Source of the DNA: Moraxella pluranimalium
GTDB taxonomy: Bacteria; Pseudomonadota; Gammaproteobacteria; Pseudomonadales; Moraxellaceae
DNA length: 59,970 bases
Reading direction: 5' to 3'
NCBI RefSeq assembly: GCF_002014825.1
Contig: NZ_MUYU01000009.1
Coordinates: forward strand, 174,908-234,877
Part shown: positions 1 to 10,976 of the stretch, piece after piece
How the letters are laid out: every line of letters begins with the position of its first letter
How positions within the stretch are numbered: the first letter of the stretch is position 1
Notes under the pieces: model-generated
Told to the model about the DNA's origin: nothing
The model's database searches: none
The model's input: the letters and a program-made list of their open reading frames with translations, nothing else
Made by a program: the position numbers and the translations under genes

Positions 1-3000
1 GCATGGGGAGCGACTTTGTGGGACGTTTGATAATACTGACGTGACGTGCGTTTCAACACACGCTCCTGCATGGGGAGCGACTATCGAGATTTTCAATTTT
101 TGGTGTACGACGATGGGTTTCAACACACGCTCCCGCATGGGGAGCGACAACTGAACGATGGTGCATCTATCACTTCAGAAAGTGTTTCAACACACGCTCC
201 CGCATGGGGAGCGACTTTATGATCTATGCCAAAGCGGGCAAAGGCGATATGTTTCAACACACGCTCCCGCATGGGGAGCGACTATCGTGCCTAGACCTAC
301 CTTAAAGGCAGGCACATGTTTCAACACACGCTCCCGCATGGGGAGCGACGCGTGAAAAAACCGCCAATTAAGGCGGTTAAAATGGTTTCAACACACGCTC
401 CCGCATGGGGAGCGACTTGATGATGTGGTCAGCTTCGAGCATGGATGGGGCGTTTCAACACACGCTCCCGCATGGGGAGCGACTCTCATCACCGTCTAAA
501 TACACTTCATCACGGGTGTTTCAACACACGCTCCCGCATGGGGAGCGACGTGTATTATAGATTGGGGCGTGGTGGTAGTCAAGCGTTTCAACACACGCTC
601 CCGCATGGGGAGCGACGCCCTTTGTATTACCTAGATAATAGCTTGTTACGTTTCAACACACGCTCCCGCATGGGGAGCGACTTGAGATTTTTGGGTTTTG
701 TTGGTTGGTTCGTGCGGTTTCAACACACGCTCCCGCATGGGGAGCGACCTTACCCCCCCGACATCGCCGACCCCACGAAAAATGGTTTCAACACACGCTC
801 CCGCATGGGGAGCGACGCCCCCAAAACACAAAATAGGAGTTAATAAAATGTTTCAACACACGCTCCCGCATGGGGAGCGACTGGCGATTCAGCAGGCGAT
901 CGCCTTTGCTGCTGCGTTTCAACACACGCTCCCGCATGGGGAGCGACTGGCAAAGGCTTGCTCTAGGGGTGTTTTGGTCATGTGTTTCAACACACGCTCC
1001 CGCATGGGGAGCGACATGACTTTTTAAAAATAATGGCGTGCCTTTTTTTGTTTCAACACACGCTCCCGCATGGGGAGCGACTTCTAAATTTCGCAGGATT
1101 TTGCGAAAAATCTTAAGTTTCAACACACGCTCCCGCATGGGGAGCGACGCAAAAAGCCCATTGGGTGCGACCAATGGGCTGTTTCAACACACGCTCCCGC
1201 ATGGGGAGCGACGGTATGGCGATTGCGAGCTTTAAACGGCGAATACACGTTTCAACACACGCTCCCGCATGGGGAGCGACAGGTCAGCTCGTCAGTCAGT
1301 ATAATGATTGGGTTGTTTCAACACACGCTCCCGCATGGGGAGCGACACCAGCACAAGCCAAGCTCATGCCGTACTTACGGTTTCAACACACGCTCCCGCA
1401 TGGGGAGCGACATTATCAGGATGGACGCTTAGTTTTTATGCCGCTTGTTTCAACACACGCTCCCGCATGGGGAGCGACTGAAACAGTACGACAAACTAGC
1501 TTATCGTAGAGCCGTTTCAACACACGCTCCCGCATGGGGAGCGACTTATTTGGGAATTTTATTTTTGGTGGGATTTTGTGGTTTCAACACACGCTCCCGC
1601 ATGGGGAGCGACACACCCCTACTATCTAACCAAAGGAGACTAAATGTTTCAACACACGCTCCCGCATGGGGAGCGACCGCAGACAATCCTGCGACTACTA
1701 GCACAGGAAGATGTTTCAACACACGCTCCCGCATGGGGAGCGACGTCACTAGCTACTAAGTAGCTACTAAGGGTTTAGGTTTCAACACACGCTCCCGCAT
1801 GGGGAGCGACATGTCATCACCGTCTAAGTACACTTCATCACGGGTGTTTCAACACACGCTCCCGCATGGGGAGCGACACGGCACAGGGTGTTGGGTATTA
1901 CTTCGCCTGATTGTTTCAACACACGCTCCCGCATGGGGAGCGACGTAGGGTAAACAACAAGTCTTCAATACTGTAACATTGTTTCAACACACGCTCCCGC
2001 ATGGGGAGCGACCAAAATTAATCATTTGGATTACTCCTTTGTTGGTGTTTCAACACACGCTCCCGCATGGGGAGCGACGGACTTACAGAAAATACCGTGT
2101 GCCTTTTTTTGTTTCAACACACGCTCCCGCATGGGGAGCGACACAGTTACTTTACATACCTAGATGATGACCTAGCGGTTTCAACACACGCTCCCGCATG
2201 GGGAGCGACTTTCGGCGTAAAGAAACGCATGAGGAATGTAGATGTTTCAACACACGCTCCCGCATGGGGAGCGACTTGGCACGGTGGGTACGGGCTACAG
2301 CCAAGCACCTGTTTCAACACACGCTCCCGCATGGGGAGCGACGCATATACTATGATGGCGTGATATTGCACCTAACCGTTTCAACACACGCTCCCGCATG
2401 GGGAGCGACTGCAATTCTTTTCCAAGTAAAATTATCCAGACCAGTTTCAACACACGCTCCCGCATGGGGAGCGACGACGGCATCATGAGCGTGCCAAAGT
2501 CAGGCACTTGGTTTCAACACACGCTCCCGCATGGGGAGCGACCATCGAGCAATGGAGCGGTATTTGTGCGAGTGAGGTTTCAACACACGCTCCCGCATGG
2601 GGAGCGACCTCAATAAAAAATGCTTGCAAAATCATAAAGTTATGTTTCAACACACGCTCCCGCATGGGGAGCGACCAGAAACGAGTAGATTATATAAATC
2701 TAGGATATGTTTCAACACACGCTCCCGCATGGGGAGCGACGTTAGTACAGCGTTATCACGCTACACTGGGTATAGTTTCAACACACGCTCCCGCATGGGG
2801 AGCGACCGCCTTTGTTTCTGTCTTTACATAACTTTACAATCAGTAGTTTCAACACACGCTCCCGCATGGGGAGCGACAAAAGCCCCTGCATTGCAAGGGC
2901 TTGATTTTAAATGTTTCAACACACGCTCCCGCATGGGGAGCGACGCTTGGCAAATCAAAGACTTACAGACTTTTTTACGTTTCAACACACGCTCCCGCAT

Positions 3001-6000
3001 GGGGAGCGACCGATAACCGTCGCCATAGCGCCAATGTTCATCGGGTTTCAACACACGCTCCCGCATGGGGAGCGACATGAGCGGATATAGCAATCCTGCT
3101 CGCCATCGTTGTTTCAACACACGCTCCCGCATGGGGAGCGACTTGCACATTCTTAAAGGTTTCATACTGGCCTTCGTGTTTCAACACACGCTCCCGCATG
3201 GGGAGCGACGCAAGGGTAAGCTTGAACTGATGGAGCTTGAGTATGTTTCAACACACGCTCCCGCATGGGGAGCGACCATCAGCCTTGGCGTAAATTTTGT
3301 GATTGCTAATGTTTCAACACACGCTCCCGCATGGGGAGCGACATTGTCATTGGGCGGTGTGCGGGCGTTATCGTGGCGTTTCAACACACGCTCCCGCATG
3401 GGGAGCGACACAAGGGGGTCTATTGTATGCGTAACTTTTCATGGTTTCAACACACGCTCCCGCATGGGGAGCGACGTGGAGCTTGTACAGCCTAGCTCAA
3501 TATTGTGATGTTTCAACACACGCTCCCGCATGGGGAGCGACATAGGGATAGCTCGTGAGCTTGCACTATTGCGTGAGTTTCAACACACGCTCCCGCATGG
3601 GGAGCGACATCTCAATCTGTACGCCATCAATTCTGCGTACAGGTTTCAACACACGCTCCCGCATGGGGAGCGACGGTTATCCTGCATCATCTATTAGCTA
3701 AGACTATGTTTCAACACACGCTCCCGCATGGGGAGCGACCGGTATCGAGTGCATCCAAATCACCCGCCATATGTTTCAACACACGCTCCCGCATGGGGAG
3801 CGACACGATAAAGCCACCAACATCACGCTCGCCGTACAGTTTCAACACACGCTCCCGCATGGGGAGCGACGTGATATTATGGATTTGCATATTGGCAAGC
3901 CAAGGTTTCAACACACGCTCCCGCATGGGGAGCGACGATTTGCCTGATTTTGAGCGTGTCGATGACTGGTGGGTTTCAACACACGCTCCCGCATGGGGAG
4001 CGACGTTTGTTTCACGAGACGGGCGAACTGCAGTATGATGTTTCAACACACGCTCCCGCATGGGGAGCGACAGGGTTTCTAAATCATGCTCTAAGTTGTA
4101 AGACGGTTTCAACACACGCTCCCGCATGGGGAGCGACGCGGTATCGAGTGCATCCAAATCACCCGCCATATGTTTCAACACACGCTCCCGCATGGGGAGC
4201 GACAGACTATCAAAACTATGATATAATATCAAACAAGTTTCAACACACGCTCCCGCATGGGGAGCGACGGTGCTAATCAGACGGCTAAAGCGATGGCGGA
4301 TAGTTTCAACACACGCTCCCGCATGGGGAGCGACCTGAAGGCTTTGTGATTATGTTGACGACCATGTCGTTTCAACACACGCTCCCGCATGGGGAGCGAC
4401 TCATCAGCGTGGCAAGGCATTGTCAGTATTGCGTCGTTTCAACACACGCTCCCGCATGGGGAGCGACAGCCGATATAGCGCTTGACGCTAGTATCACCGC
4501 TGTTTCAACACACGCTCCCGCATGGGGAGCGACCTCATAAAATTATCCGATTAGGCTAGATGCAGGAGTTTCAACACACGCTCCCGCATGGGGAGCGACA
4601 AGGTGCGTTCAATACCCACTTCACAACTTGTATGTTTCAACACACGCTCCCGCATGGGGAGCGACATGAAGTTTATCATATTGATGACTTGTATTACTGT
4701 GTTTCAACACACGCTCCCGCATGGGGAGCGACGGCTTTTTTTCATTCAACCTTAAGGACTTGTTATGTTTCAACACACGCTCCCGCATGGGGAGCGACAG
4801 GCAAAAAACAAAGTCGAAATCAGCTTTGGCAAGTTTCAACACACGCTCCCGCATGGGGAGCGACTCCAGCACGGCTCGAGTATGAGATGCGACTCAAAGT
4901 TTCAACACACGCTCCCGCATGGGGAGCGACACTGCAAGGGCTTTTTGCATGGCAAACAAACGATGTTTCAACACACGCTCCCGCATGGGGAGCGACTATA
5001 TGCGGATGCCAATCATCTGCTACACATGGGTTTCAACACACGCTCCCGCATGGGGAGCGACGAAGATGCGCTTGATACTGCCAAAAATAAGTCAGTTTCA
5101 ACACACGCTCCCGCATGGGGAGCGACGACTGGCACCAGCGGTAAAATAAGGAGCAAACGATGTTTCAACACACGCTCCCGCATGGGGAGCGACTCGATAG
5201 GCGGTTTTTTATTGGGTGTTTAAAAATGTTTCAACACACGCTCCCGCATGGGGAGCGACAGGGTTTCTAAATCACGCTCTAAGTTGTAAGTTGAGTTTCA
5301 ACACACGCTCCCGCATGGGGAGCGACGTGGATAGATTTGTTCCACTTGTCAAATTCGTTCGGTTTCAACACACGCTCCCGCATGGGGAGCGACTTTGGGT
5401 ATTGTGTTTTTTACTTTTTAGGTATAGTTTCAACACACGCTCCCGCATGGGGAGCGACAAGTGCGTTGGCGTAAAGACGATGGCAACTGGCAGTTTCAAC
5501 ACACGCTCCCGCATGGGGAGCGACTGAGTACTCATCTGTTGACTTTGCGAGCCTACTATGTTTCAACACACGCTCCCGCATGGGGAGCGACGGCAAAAAT
5601 ATCACCGATGCTAATCTCACCGCTGTTTCAACACACGCTCCCGCATGGGGAGCGACGCCATCGGCGAAAATGAAAACACCATCGCTTCGTGGTTTCAACA
5701 CACGCTCCCGCATGGGGAGCGACTGACCTTGATTTGTCGGATAAACACATCAAAAGGATGTTTCAACACACGCTCCCGCATGGGGAGCGACGCGATCGCC
5801 TTTGCGGCAGCGAACCCGTTCCCGATGTTTCAACACACGCTCCCGCATGGGGAGCGACGGGACACCATCAAGGCTAAGGCAATCGAAGTCTGGTTTCAAC
5901 ACACGCTCCCGCATGGGGAGCGACTATGGCGATGCTTGAGTACAAACTTAAAATCCGTGTTTCAACACACGCTCCCGCATGGGGAGCGACTGACTTGTGT

Positions 6001-6122
6001 CAATTATACGGATAAGTACTATCAGTTTCAACACACGCTCCCGCATGGGGAGCGACATACATGCTCAGTCATCGAATGGTAATGCCAATGGTTTCAACAC
6101 ACGCTCCCGCATGGGGAGCGAC
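1..6122 (-). CRISPR. Type I-C CRISPR array, 92 full repeats plus one partial
   Basis: A 32-bp repeat recurs about every 66 bp. Full copies begin at 50, 117, 184 and so on to 6091-6122, and the window opens inside another copy (1-14). By hand count there are 92 full repeats and 92 spacers, mostly 32-36 nt, with one of 39 nt at 2807-2845. Read on the minus strand the repeat starts GTCGCTCCCC and ends GTGTGTTGAAAC, with a CGCTCCC/GGGAGCG stem, which is the normal type I-C form and orientation. cas2 and the leader are on the right, so the oldest spacers are at low coordinates. The only repeat variant I noticed is a C-to-T change in the copy at 50-81, as expected near the trailer. The array continues beyond the left edge. 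Confidence 0.99.
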
Positions 6123-6299
6123 TGCCATCATTGCAATGGCAGTATTTTCAAGGCTTGACGATAACAAAATCGCTAAAGCCAAGCCCCAAAAACATCCTTA
6201 TTGTAGATGATTTTATTTTTGTTTTCAATTGTTAAATAATTCAAAGGCTTAGCTCATCGCCAACCCTCCGGCAAATCCATGACAACCGCCCATTAGCGA
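6123..6299 (-). promoter_or_regulatory. CRISPR leader
   Basis: This AT-rich stretch separates the last repeat (ending 6122) from the cas2 stop and is the leader of the minus-strand array. It holds a good promoter (annotated separately). Directly beside the first repeat is a small inverted repeat, TGCCAT...ATGGCA (6123-6141). New spacers would be inserted at the 6122/6123 junction. No protein-coding signal is seen. Confidence 0.85.
6200..6228 (-). promoter_or_regulatory. Leader promoter driving the CRISPR array
   Basis: On the minus strand a TTGAAA -35 box (6223-6228) and a TACAAT -10 box (6200-6205) are separated by exactly 17 bp. The predicted start near 6193 gives about 70 nt of leader RNA before the first repeat. 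This is a direct match to sigma-70 consensus. Use in vivo is inferred. Confidence 0.75.
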
Positions 6300-6593
6300 T
6301 TAGACAATCAGCACATCTTGAAAGACATCCACCGCAGGTTTTGCTCCATGATGCTCCACCTTGCGTCGCCATTTACTTCCTAGATGATAAAAACGCAAGC
6401 TATCCACCTTTGGGTCATAAGTTTTTAGCAATTTATTCTTAAGAACCACCCACTGATCGGGCGTTACATCACATTCAAATACTGAATACTGCGCTCTCAC
6501 GCCATAATCTAGACAATGCTTAGCGATTTGGCGAAGTCGTTTCGCTCCCGCTTTATCGTCTAGCGATATATCATAAGTAATTAACATCATCAT
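6300..6593 (-). CDS. cas2: CRISPR-associated endonuclease Cas2 (type I-C)
   Basis: 97 aa, the usual Cas2 length. It opens with the hydrophobic beta strand and catalytic-type aspartate of Cas2 (MLITYDIS) and carries the RLRQIAKHCLDYGVRAQYSVFEC segment in two parts typical of the ferredoxin fold. With Cas1 it forms the integrase complex that adds new spacers at the leader end. It is the last gene of the cas operon, 4 bp after cas1, and is followed by the leader and array. No defect is visible. Confidence 0.97.
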   Translation of the reverse strand: MMMLITYDISLDDKAGAKRLRQIAKHCLDYGVRAQYSVFECDVTPDQWVVLKNKLLKTYDPKVDSLRFYHLGSKWRRKVEHHGAKPAVDVFQDVLIV

Positions 6594-6597
6594 AAGA

Positions 6598-7611
6598 TTA
6601 TCTCATCAAAAATGGTGGATAATGCGCCAAATCACCCCGCAAATGTCTTGCTAGTAGCATGGCTTGAATATGGGGTAATAAGCCGATTTCTACTTCTTCT
6701 TTTAGATATGGATGAATGATTTTTTCTTGTTTTTTGGCTTGTAAGGCTTGAAATACCAACTTTCTGGCATCTGGCTTAAGATTGACCGCGCCGCTAGCTT
6801 CGGTGGTAAAATCATCAAGCTTGAGCTGTCCACGATTAACCAAAGTCAGCACCAATCTATCCACCCACCATGCACGAAACTCTTCCAAAATATCCTGCGC
6901 CAAACTATCTCGCCCCGGTCTATCAGCGTGCAAAAATCCCACTTGCGAATCAAGCCCAACCCCTTGCAATGCCCCGCTAATATCCTTACCTACAATACTA
7001 TAAAGCAATGATAATAAGGCATTTATTTCATCTTTTGGCGGTCTGCGATTACGCCCATGAAACACAAACCCTGTATCTTTGCCAATCAAATGGTGAAACA
7101 CCGCAAAATAATTTGCCGCCGCTTCACCCTCAATACCCCGAATTTCATCAAGGCTTTGAGTATTTTGTAATCTTAACAGTCCATTATTCAGACATTGAAT
7201 TGCCTGACCAATTTCAGCAATCTCGCCATGATTTCTTTGTCTGCGTTGTAGCACTCGTTTGGACGCTTGGATTTTGGCAGCGATGATATGCCGTGCAATT
7301 GGTACAGGGTTTTGTTCGGACAATCGATATTGCGCCCGCCTTAGCAGCACATTACCACTTTGTCGCCCCTGCAAACGCCCCAAAAATCGCCCATTTTCGG
7401 TAAAAAATGCCAAATTGACATTATTCTCACCGCAAAACCCCATCAAAAACGGCGACACCAACACATTGCCAAAACAAAAGATATGCCCGATGGAATGTAC
7501 CGGTAACTGTGCTATCTTTTTGCGTTCATGCTCCACCACCAGCGTTTCCCGCTCCTTATGCAGATAACTGCCCTGCGTGGTGATATATAAGGTGTTTTGA
7601 AGTTTACGCAC
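6598..7611 (-). CDS. cas1: CRISPR integrase Cas1 (type I-C)
   Basis: 337 aa, full length. Family landmarks are the metal-binding glutamate in GIEGEAAANYF (about residue 160), then the histidine and aspartate in HADRPGRDSLAQDILEEF (about residues 228-245). These are the E-H-D active site of the spacer integrase. The N-terminal beta domain (residues 1-80) and alpha-helical C-terminal domain are both present. It lies between cas4 (39 bp upstream) and cas2 (4 bp downstream). It works with Cas2 for integration and, in I-C systems, with Cas4 for PAM-dependent trimming. Confidence 0.98.
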   Translation of the reverse strand: MRKLQNTLYITTQGSYLHKERETLVVEHERKKIAQLPVHSIGHIFCFGNVLVSPFLMGFCGENNVNLAFFTENGRFLGRLQGRQSGNVLLRRAQYRLSEQNPVPIARHIIAAKIQASKRVLQRRQRNHGEIAEIGQAIQCLNNGLLRLQNTQSLDEIRGIEGEAAANYFAVFHHLIGKDTGFVFHGRNRRPPKDEINALLSLLYSIVGKDISGALQGVGLDSQVGFLHADRPGRDSLAQDILEEFRAWWVDRLVLTLVNRGQLKLDDFTTEASGAVNLKPDARKLVFQALQAKKQEKIIHPYLKEEVEIGLLPHIQAMLLARHLRGDLAHYPPFLMR

Positions 7612-7650
7612 AATTAAATCCTTATTAATTATAATTATTCACTTGAATTA

Positions 7651-8304
7651 TCAGTCTTCCCCAAACAACCCCGCCACATAGCCCACCGACCTATCTTTTT
7701 GCAATAGCTTTGGTTGACACAGCTCTATGAGTGAGCACGCCTTACAGCGTTTGTCATAATTAGGCAATGGCGTTTGTCCACTTGTCAAAAGTGCCTTGAC
7801 TTGATAAATCACAGTAAGTGTTTGCTCTCTTAGCGTATCGGTAAACACCACCGGTACACGATGACGAGTTTGCATATACCACAATGCCCCTTCGCTGATG
7901 GTTTGCCCTGTCATTTCTTCTAGGCACAACGCTTGAGCACATAGCTGAATTTCATCAAATGGCTCGGGTTTTGGCTTGCCACGCTTATATTCCACAGGAT
8001 ACAGTCGCCCTGTGGACAATTCGCATTCCACCATATCAATAACACCACTTAGCCCCAATTTGTCGGCAGATACGTGCACGCTACGCTCAAAACGCACACC
8101 TTGGCGAGTTTCGGGCTCACCGCTATCCACTCGCCTATGCAAGGCTTGACCTTGTGCAGTCAGATAATTTTCTGCCCATGCTTGTTCATTGTGAATTAAC
8201 GCACATTGGCGTGGGCAGAAGGCATAATGCTGCAAAGCAGAGAGTAAAATGGGTCTTTGCTCTCTGCTTTGTGGTGTTGCTAGATTAATTGGCATATCAA
8301 CCAT
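7651..8304 (-). CDS. cas4: CRISPR-associated exonuclease Cas4 (type I-C)
   Basis: 217 aa RecB-like nuclease. The four iron-sulfur cysteines are visible: one in FCPRQCALIH near the N-terminus and a C-terminal group in CKACSLIELCQP. The nuclease core has VEYKRGKPK and a downstream QLCAQALCLEEM helix typical of Cas4. In I-C systems Cas4 cooperates with Cas1-Cas2 to select and trim prespacers with a TTC PAM, so its intact state agrees with an acquisition-competent locus. Gaps are 27 bp to cas7 upstream and 39 bp to cas1 downstream. Confidence 0.96.
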   Translation of the reverse strand: MVDMPINLATPQSREQRPILLSALQHYAFCPRQCALIHNEQAWAENYLTAQGQALHRRVDSGEPETRQGVRFERSVHVSADKLGLSGVIDMVECELSTGRLYPVEYKRGKPKPEPFDEIQLCAQALCLEEMTGQTISEGALWYMQTRHRVPVVFTDTLREQTLTVIYQVKALLTSGQTPLPNYDKRCKACSLIELCQPKLLQKDRSVGYVAGLFGED

Positions 8305-8331
8305 AAGTCAAAAACCATCAATCAAGCACAA

Positions 8332-9183
8332 TTAACCCAAGTGGCGGTGTAAAGTTGTCGCCCCTAGATTGCTATCATCAACCGTTACCGCATAGTCATC
8401 AAAGCTACGCACAGTATCCACGCCTGCTTTTTTGACAACCGTAATGCGTCTAAATAGACTATCGGCAGGAGCATCACCCAAACTATTGCTATGCTCAAAC
8501 ACATACAACCCACGAGCCGTCATCTGTCCACGAGCTGCCGAATGGTCATGGTCAAACATATTGATAAGTGCCTGCCACAATAGTACCAAATCATCATCGC
8601 CAAAACCTGTCTGCTTGGCAAAATGAGCCGACACAAAGCCATGACAACGATACAATCCATAAGGTACGGTAAACTTACGCCCCATCGTGCGATTATCCCC
8701 TGTTTCGCTAGCGTCTTTTTCGTTGGTTACTGCCATACGAGTGATGCTATGCTCAAGCGTGATAATCGGGTCAATAGAGCGTGAAAAGGTCAGCTGAACA
8801 GGGCCACGCACTTGACCTGCATTTTTGCCTGTGGTCATCACCGCCCCAAAGGTACGAATATCATAGTAGCGTTGGCACATATATTGGCGTGCCGCTTCGG
8901 TTTTGTCGCCTTTTTCTTTGGCTTTGACACTTTCTTGCTCGTGCGCTTCGTCAATCAGTTGGTTCAAAATCCCCTTTTCGCGGATAAAAATATCATGCGT
9001 TTGGGCATCTTGGGTCATCTGTACAAAATTACGCACCTTGCGTTTTAGACAGACATCAGTCACCAGCCCCATGCCTGTTTCTGGGTCAATGCGTGGCAAG
9101 TTGCCTGCATCAGGGTCGCCATTTGGATTGCCATCTTGCACATCAAACAAAAATACAAAATCGTAGCGTTTTTCGATAGTCAT
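8332..9183 (-). CDS. cas7: Cascade backbone subunit Cas7 (Csd2, type I-C)
   Basis: 283 aa. The N-terminus has the Csd2/Csh2 signature [18 protein letters not shown], followed by LPRIDPETG. Multiple Cas7 copies coat the crRNA spacer in Cascade and kink it every sixth base. An [18 protein letters not shown] segment, common in the family, is present around the middle. It follows cas8c by 5 bp and precedes cas4 by 27 bp. Length and motifs are normal. Confidence 0.97.
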   Translation of the reverse strand: MTIEKRYDFVFLFDVQDGNPNGDPDAGNLPRIDPETGMGLVTDVCLKRKVRNFVQMTQDAQTHDIFIREKGILNQLIDEAHEQESVKAKEKGDKTEAARQYMCQRYYDIRTFGAVMTTGKNAGQVRGPVQLTFSRSIDPIITLEHSITRMAVTNEKDASETGDNRTMGRKFTVPYGLYRCHGFVSAHFAKQTGFGDDDLVLLWQALINMFDHDHSAARGQMTARGLYVFEHSNSLGDAPADSLFRRITVVKKAGVDTVRSFDDYAVTVDDSNLGATTLHRHLG

Positions 9184-9188
9184 CTGAA

Positions 9189-10976
9189 TTACTCCTTGTC
9201 AGCGTCAGTAGATTTGACATAAAAATCTTGTTTTTGATGATAATAGCCAATAGAAAACAGCCCTTGTTGGTTGATATTCAAATGGCTTGGAAATTGGTTA
9301 ATCTTGGCAATGATTTCTTGTTGCAATTTTTCCAAATTTACTCGTCTGCCGATATTGCCAATCTTTGCCAAATGATGTTTTGATAAGCGTATCAATGTGC
9401 CAAATACCGAAATCGGTGTACTACTTGCCGAACCAAAATACCGCTCGCCGATGGTGGCGTTTAGGTTAGGATTGGCTTCTTCTTGGATTTTTTCAAGCAC
9501 AGCAAATAGCCTGCCTAATAGATAGCCAATATCTTCACGAGATTTATCCAAACTCATATCAAGCTCCTTGATGTGTGATAAACTGCCACAACGGACAGCA
9601 CGATTTAAATAAGCTTTAATCAGGCACGCTCGCCCATGCGTGATTTTTTGCTCTGCTTTGTTGCGACGCAATGCCAGCTGGAGCAGTCCTACCGACAAAG
9701 GGCGGTTATTCAATACGCTTTGGGTCACGCTTGCAATCAAATCAGGGGGGAGATTTTCCAATTTGCCATCTAGCACCAAATTACCCAACAAGCGTGGCAA
9801 TGGCATAAAAGGCGGATAGGGCGAGTTTTCGCCACGCACCATCTGCAAATCATCATACCATGTGGCGATATTTTCGGACAATGCCGCCACTGTCGTTTCA
9901 TGCCAAAACCGCACCACGATACGAGCAGAGTTGGGCGATAGTCCAAGCACATAAAATTTGTCTTTAGCATTTGGTTCTTTATACACGCCTTTATATAAGC
10001 TTCTATAAAGCCCCTTGACTTCATCAATATGAGCATTGGGATTGTCTTTGATACCGTTTATCAAAATAGACACTTTGGTCTCAAGCGGTGTTGGTTTTTG
10101 AGCCCAGCATACCGCTGTCACATCCCCCACACGAAAGCGATTATCGCTATCTAATAACATATTTAACGCTGTGGTGTATTCAAACATTGCCTGCTCACCC
10201 ACAGGAAAAATATATCCTTGCTGTTTGCCGTAGGACTCAAACGCTGACAAATTCACCGAAGTAAATGGCGAAGGCTTGGCATTCACTCCTTTGATGGCAT
10301 TATGCAAGCGGGCAATGGTGGTTTTTTGTCCTGTTACCAAGCAAATACCCGCCTGCCCTGCGGTGCTTGTTTCTTGTTTTTGGCTCGATAAATAAGCTTG
10401 CACGCTTTTTGATTGGCAAACCAAATCACGCACTTCACTTACCAAGCGAAAACTTAGATTACACCCTTTGATTTTAAAGCACTCTGCCCAATTATCCGAC
10501 TGAACAACCTTGTTGATTTCATCAGCATTTGCCAAAAACCGCTTGACCGCTAGCACTCCCACATCATCGCTGATGGCATGATGTAGCTCATCTACCACTT
10601 TGATAAAGCTATGATGTTGGTTGTCCGCCAAGGTTTGATTTTTGGCGACTTCGCTGGCGATTTGCTCTGGGTCTTTTTTGGCAACGCCATCTACTTCCTT
10701 TGCTACACCTAACACATAGCCATAATGGTCCCATAAGATATTGCTCACTTCATAGGACTTAGCACCACTACGCCCAAGCCCCTTGGGTACTAAAAATTTG
10801 CGTCCGACCTTCTTTTTACCCTGAGTTTCTCGGGTGTCTTCAAGTTGAACAAACCTACCTTGTTCATCAATGACAATGATAAAGGGTAGTTCTTTATATT
10901 CAAAACCTTCGGGAGCAACATCCCCGCCCAAGCTTGCCATACGCTGATAATACTGGGTTAATGCGTGTAAAATCAT
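9189..10976 (-). CDS. cas8c: Cascade large subunit Cas8c (Csd1, type I-C)
   Basis: 595 aa, normal for Csd1. Recognisable features are the N-terminal [19 protein letters not shown] region, a central CLVTGQ element, and the [17 protein letters not shown] motif of Csd1 proteins. Cas8c reads the PAM and helps recruit Cas3. In this subtype an internal start also yields the small subunit Cas11c from the C-terminal region. I did not fix that start, but the helical C-terminal 130 or so residues are intact. It overlaps cas5 by 4 bp, suggesting translational coupling. Confidence 0.96.
   Translation of the reverse strand: MILHALTQYYQRMASLGGDVAPEGFEYKELPFIIVIDEQGRFVQLEDTRETQGKKKVGRKFLVPKGLGRSGAKSYEVSNILWDHYGYVLGVAKEVDGVAKKDPEQIASEVAKNQTLADNQHHSFIKVVDELHHAISDDVGVLAVKRFLANADEINKVVQSDNWAECFKIKGCNLSFRLVSEVRDLVCQSKSVQAYLSSQKQETSTAGQAGICLVTGQKTTIARLHNAIKGVNAKPSPFTSVNLSAFESYGKQQGYIFPVGEQAMFEYTTALNMLLDSDNRFRVGDVTAVCWAQKPTPLETKVSILINGIKDNPNAHIDEVKGLYRSLYKGVYKEPNAKDKFYVLGLSPNSARIVVRFWHETTVAALSENIATWYDDLQMVRGENSPYPPFMPLPRLLGNLVLDGKLENLPPDLIASVTQSVLNNRPLSVGLLQLALRRNKAEQKITHGRACLIKAYLNRAVRCGSLSHIKELDMSLDKSREDIGYLLGRLFAVLEKIQEEANPNLNATIGERYFGSASSTPISVFGTLIRLSKHHLAKIGNIGRRVNLEKLQQEIIAKINQFPSHLNINQQGLFSIGYYHQKQDFYVKSTDADKE

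Noticed and set aside
158..6082. Many open frames of 60-170 codons inside the array
   Set aside because: They come from translating the 32-bp repeat in three frames. The same peptide blocks recur at every repeat and no ribosome-binding sites or codon bias support them.
6748..7567. Plus-strand open frames opposite cas1
   Set aside because: They are antisense shadows of cas1, with no Shine-Dalgarno and no recognisable domain.
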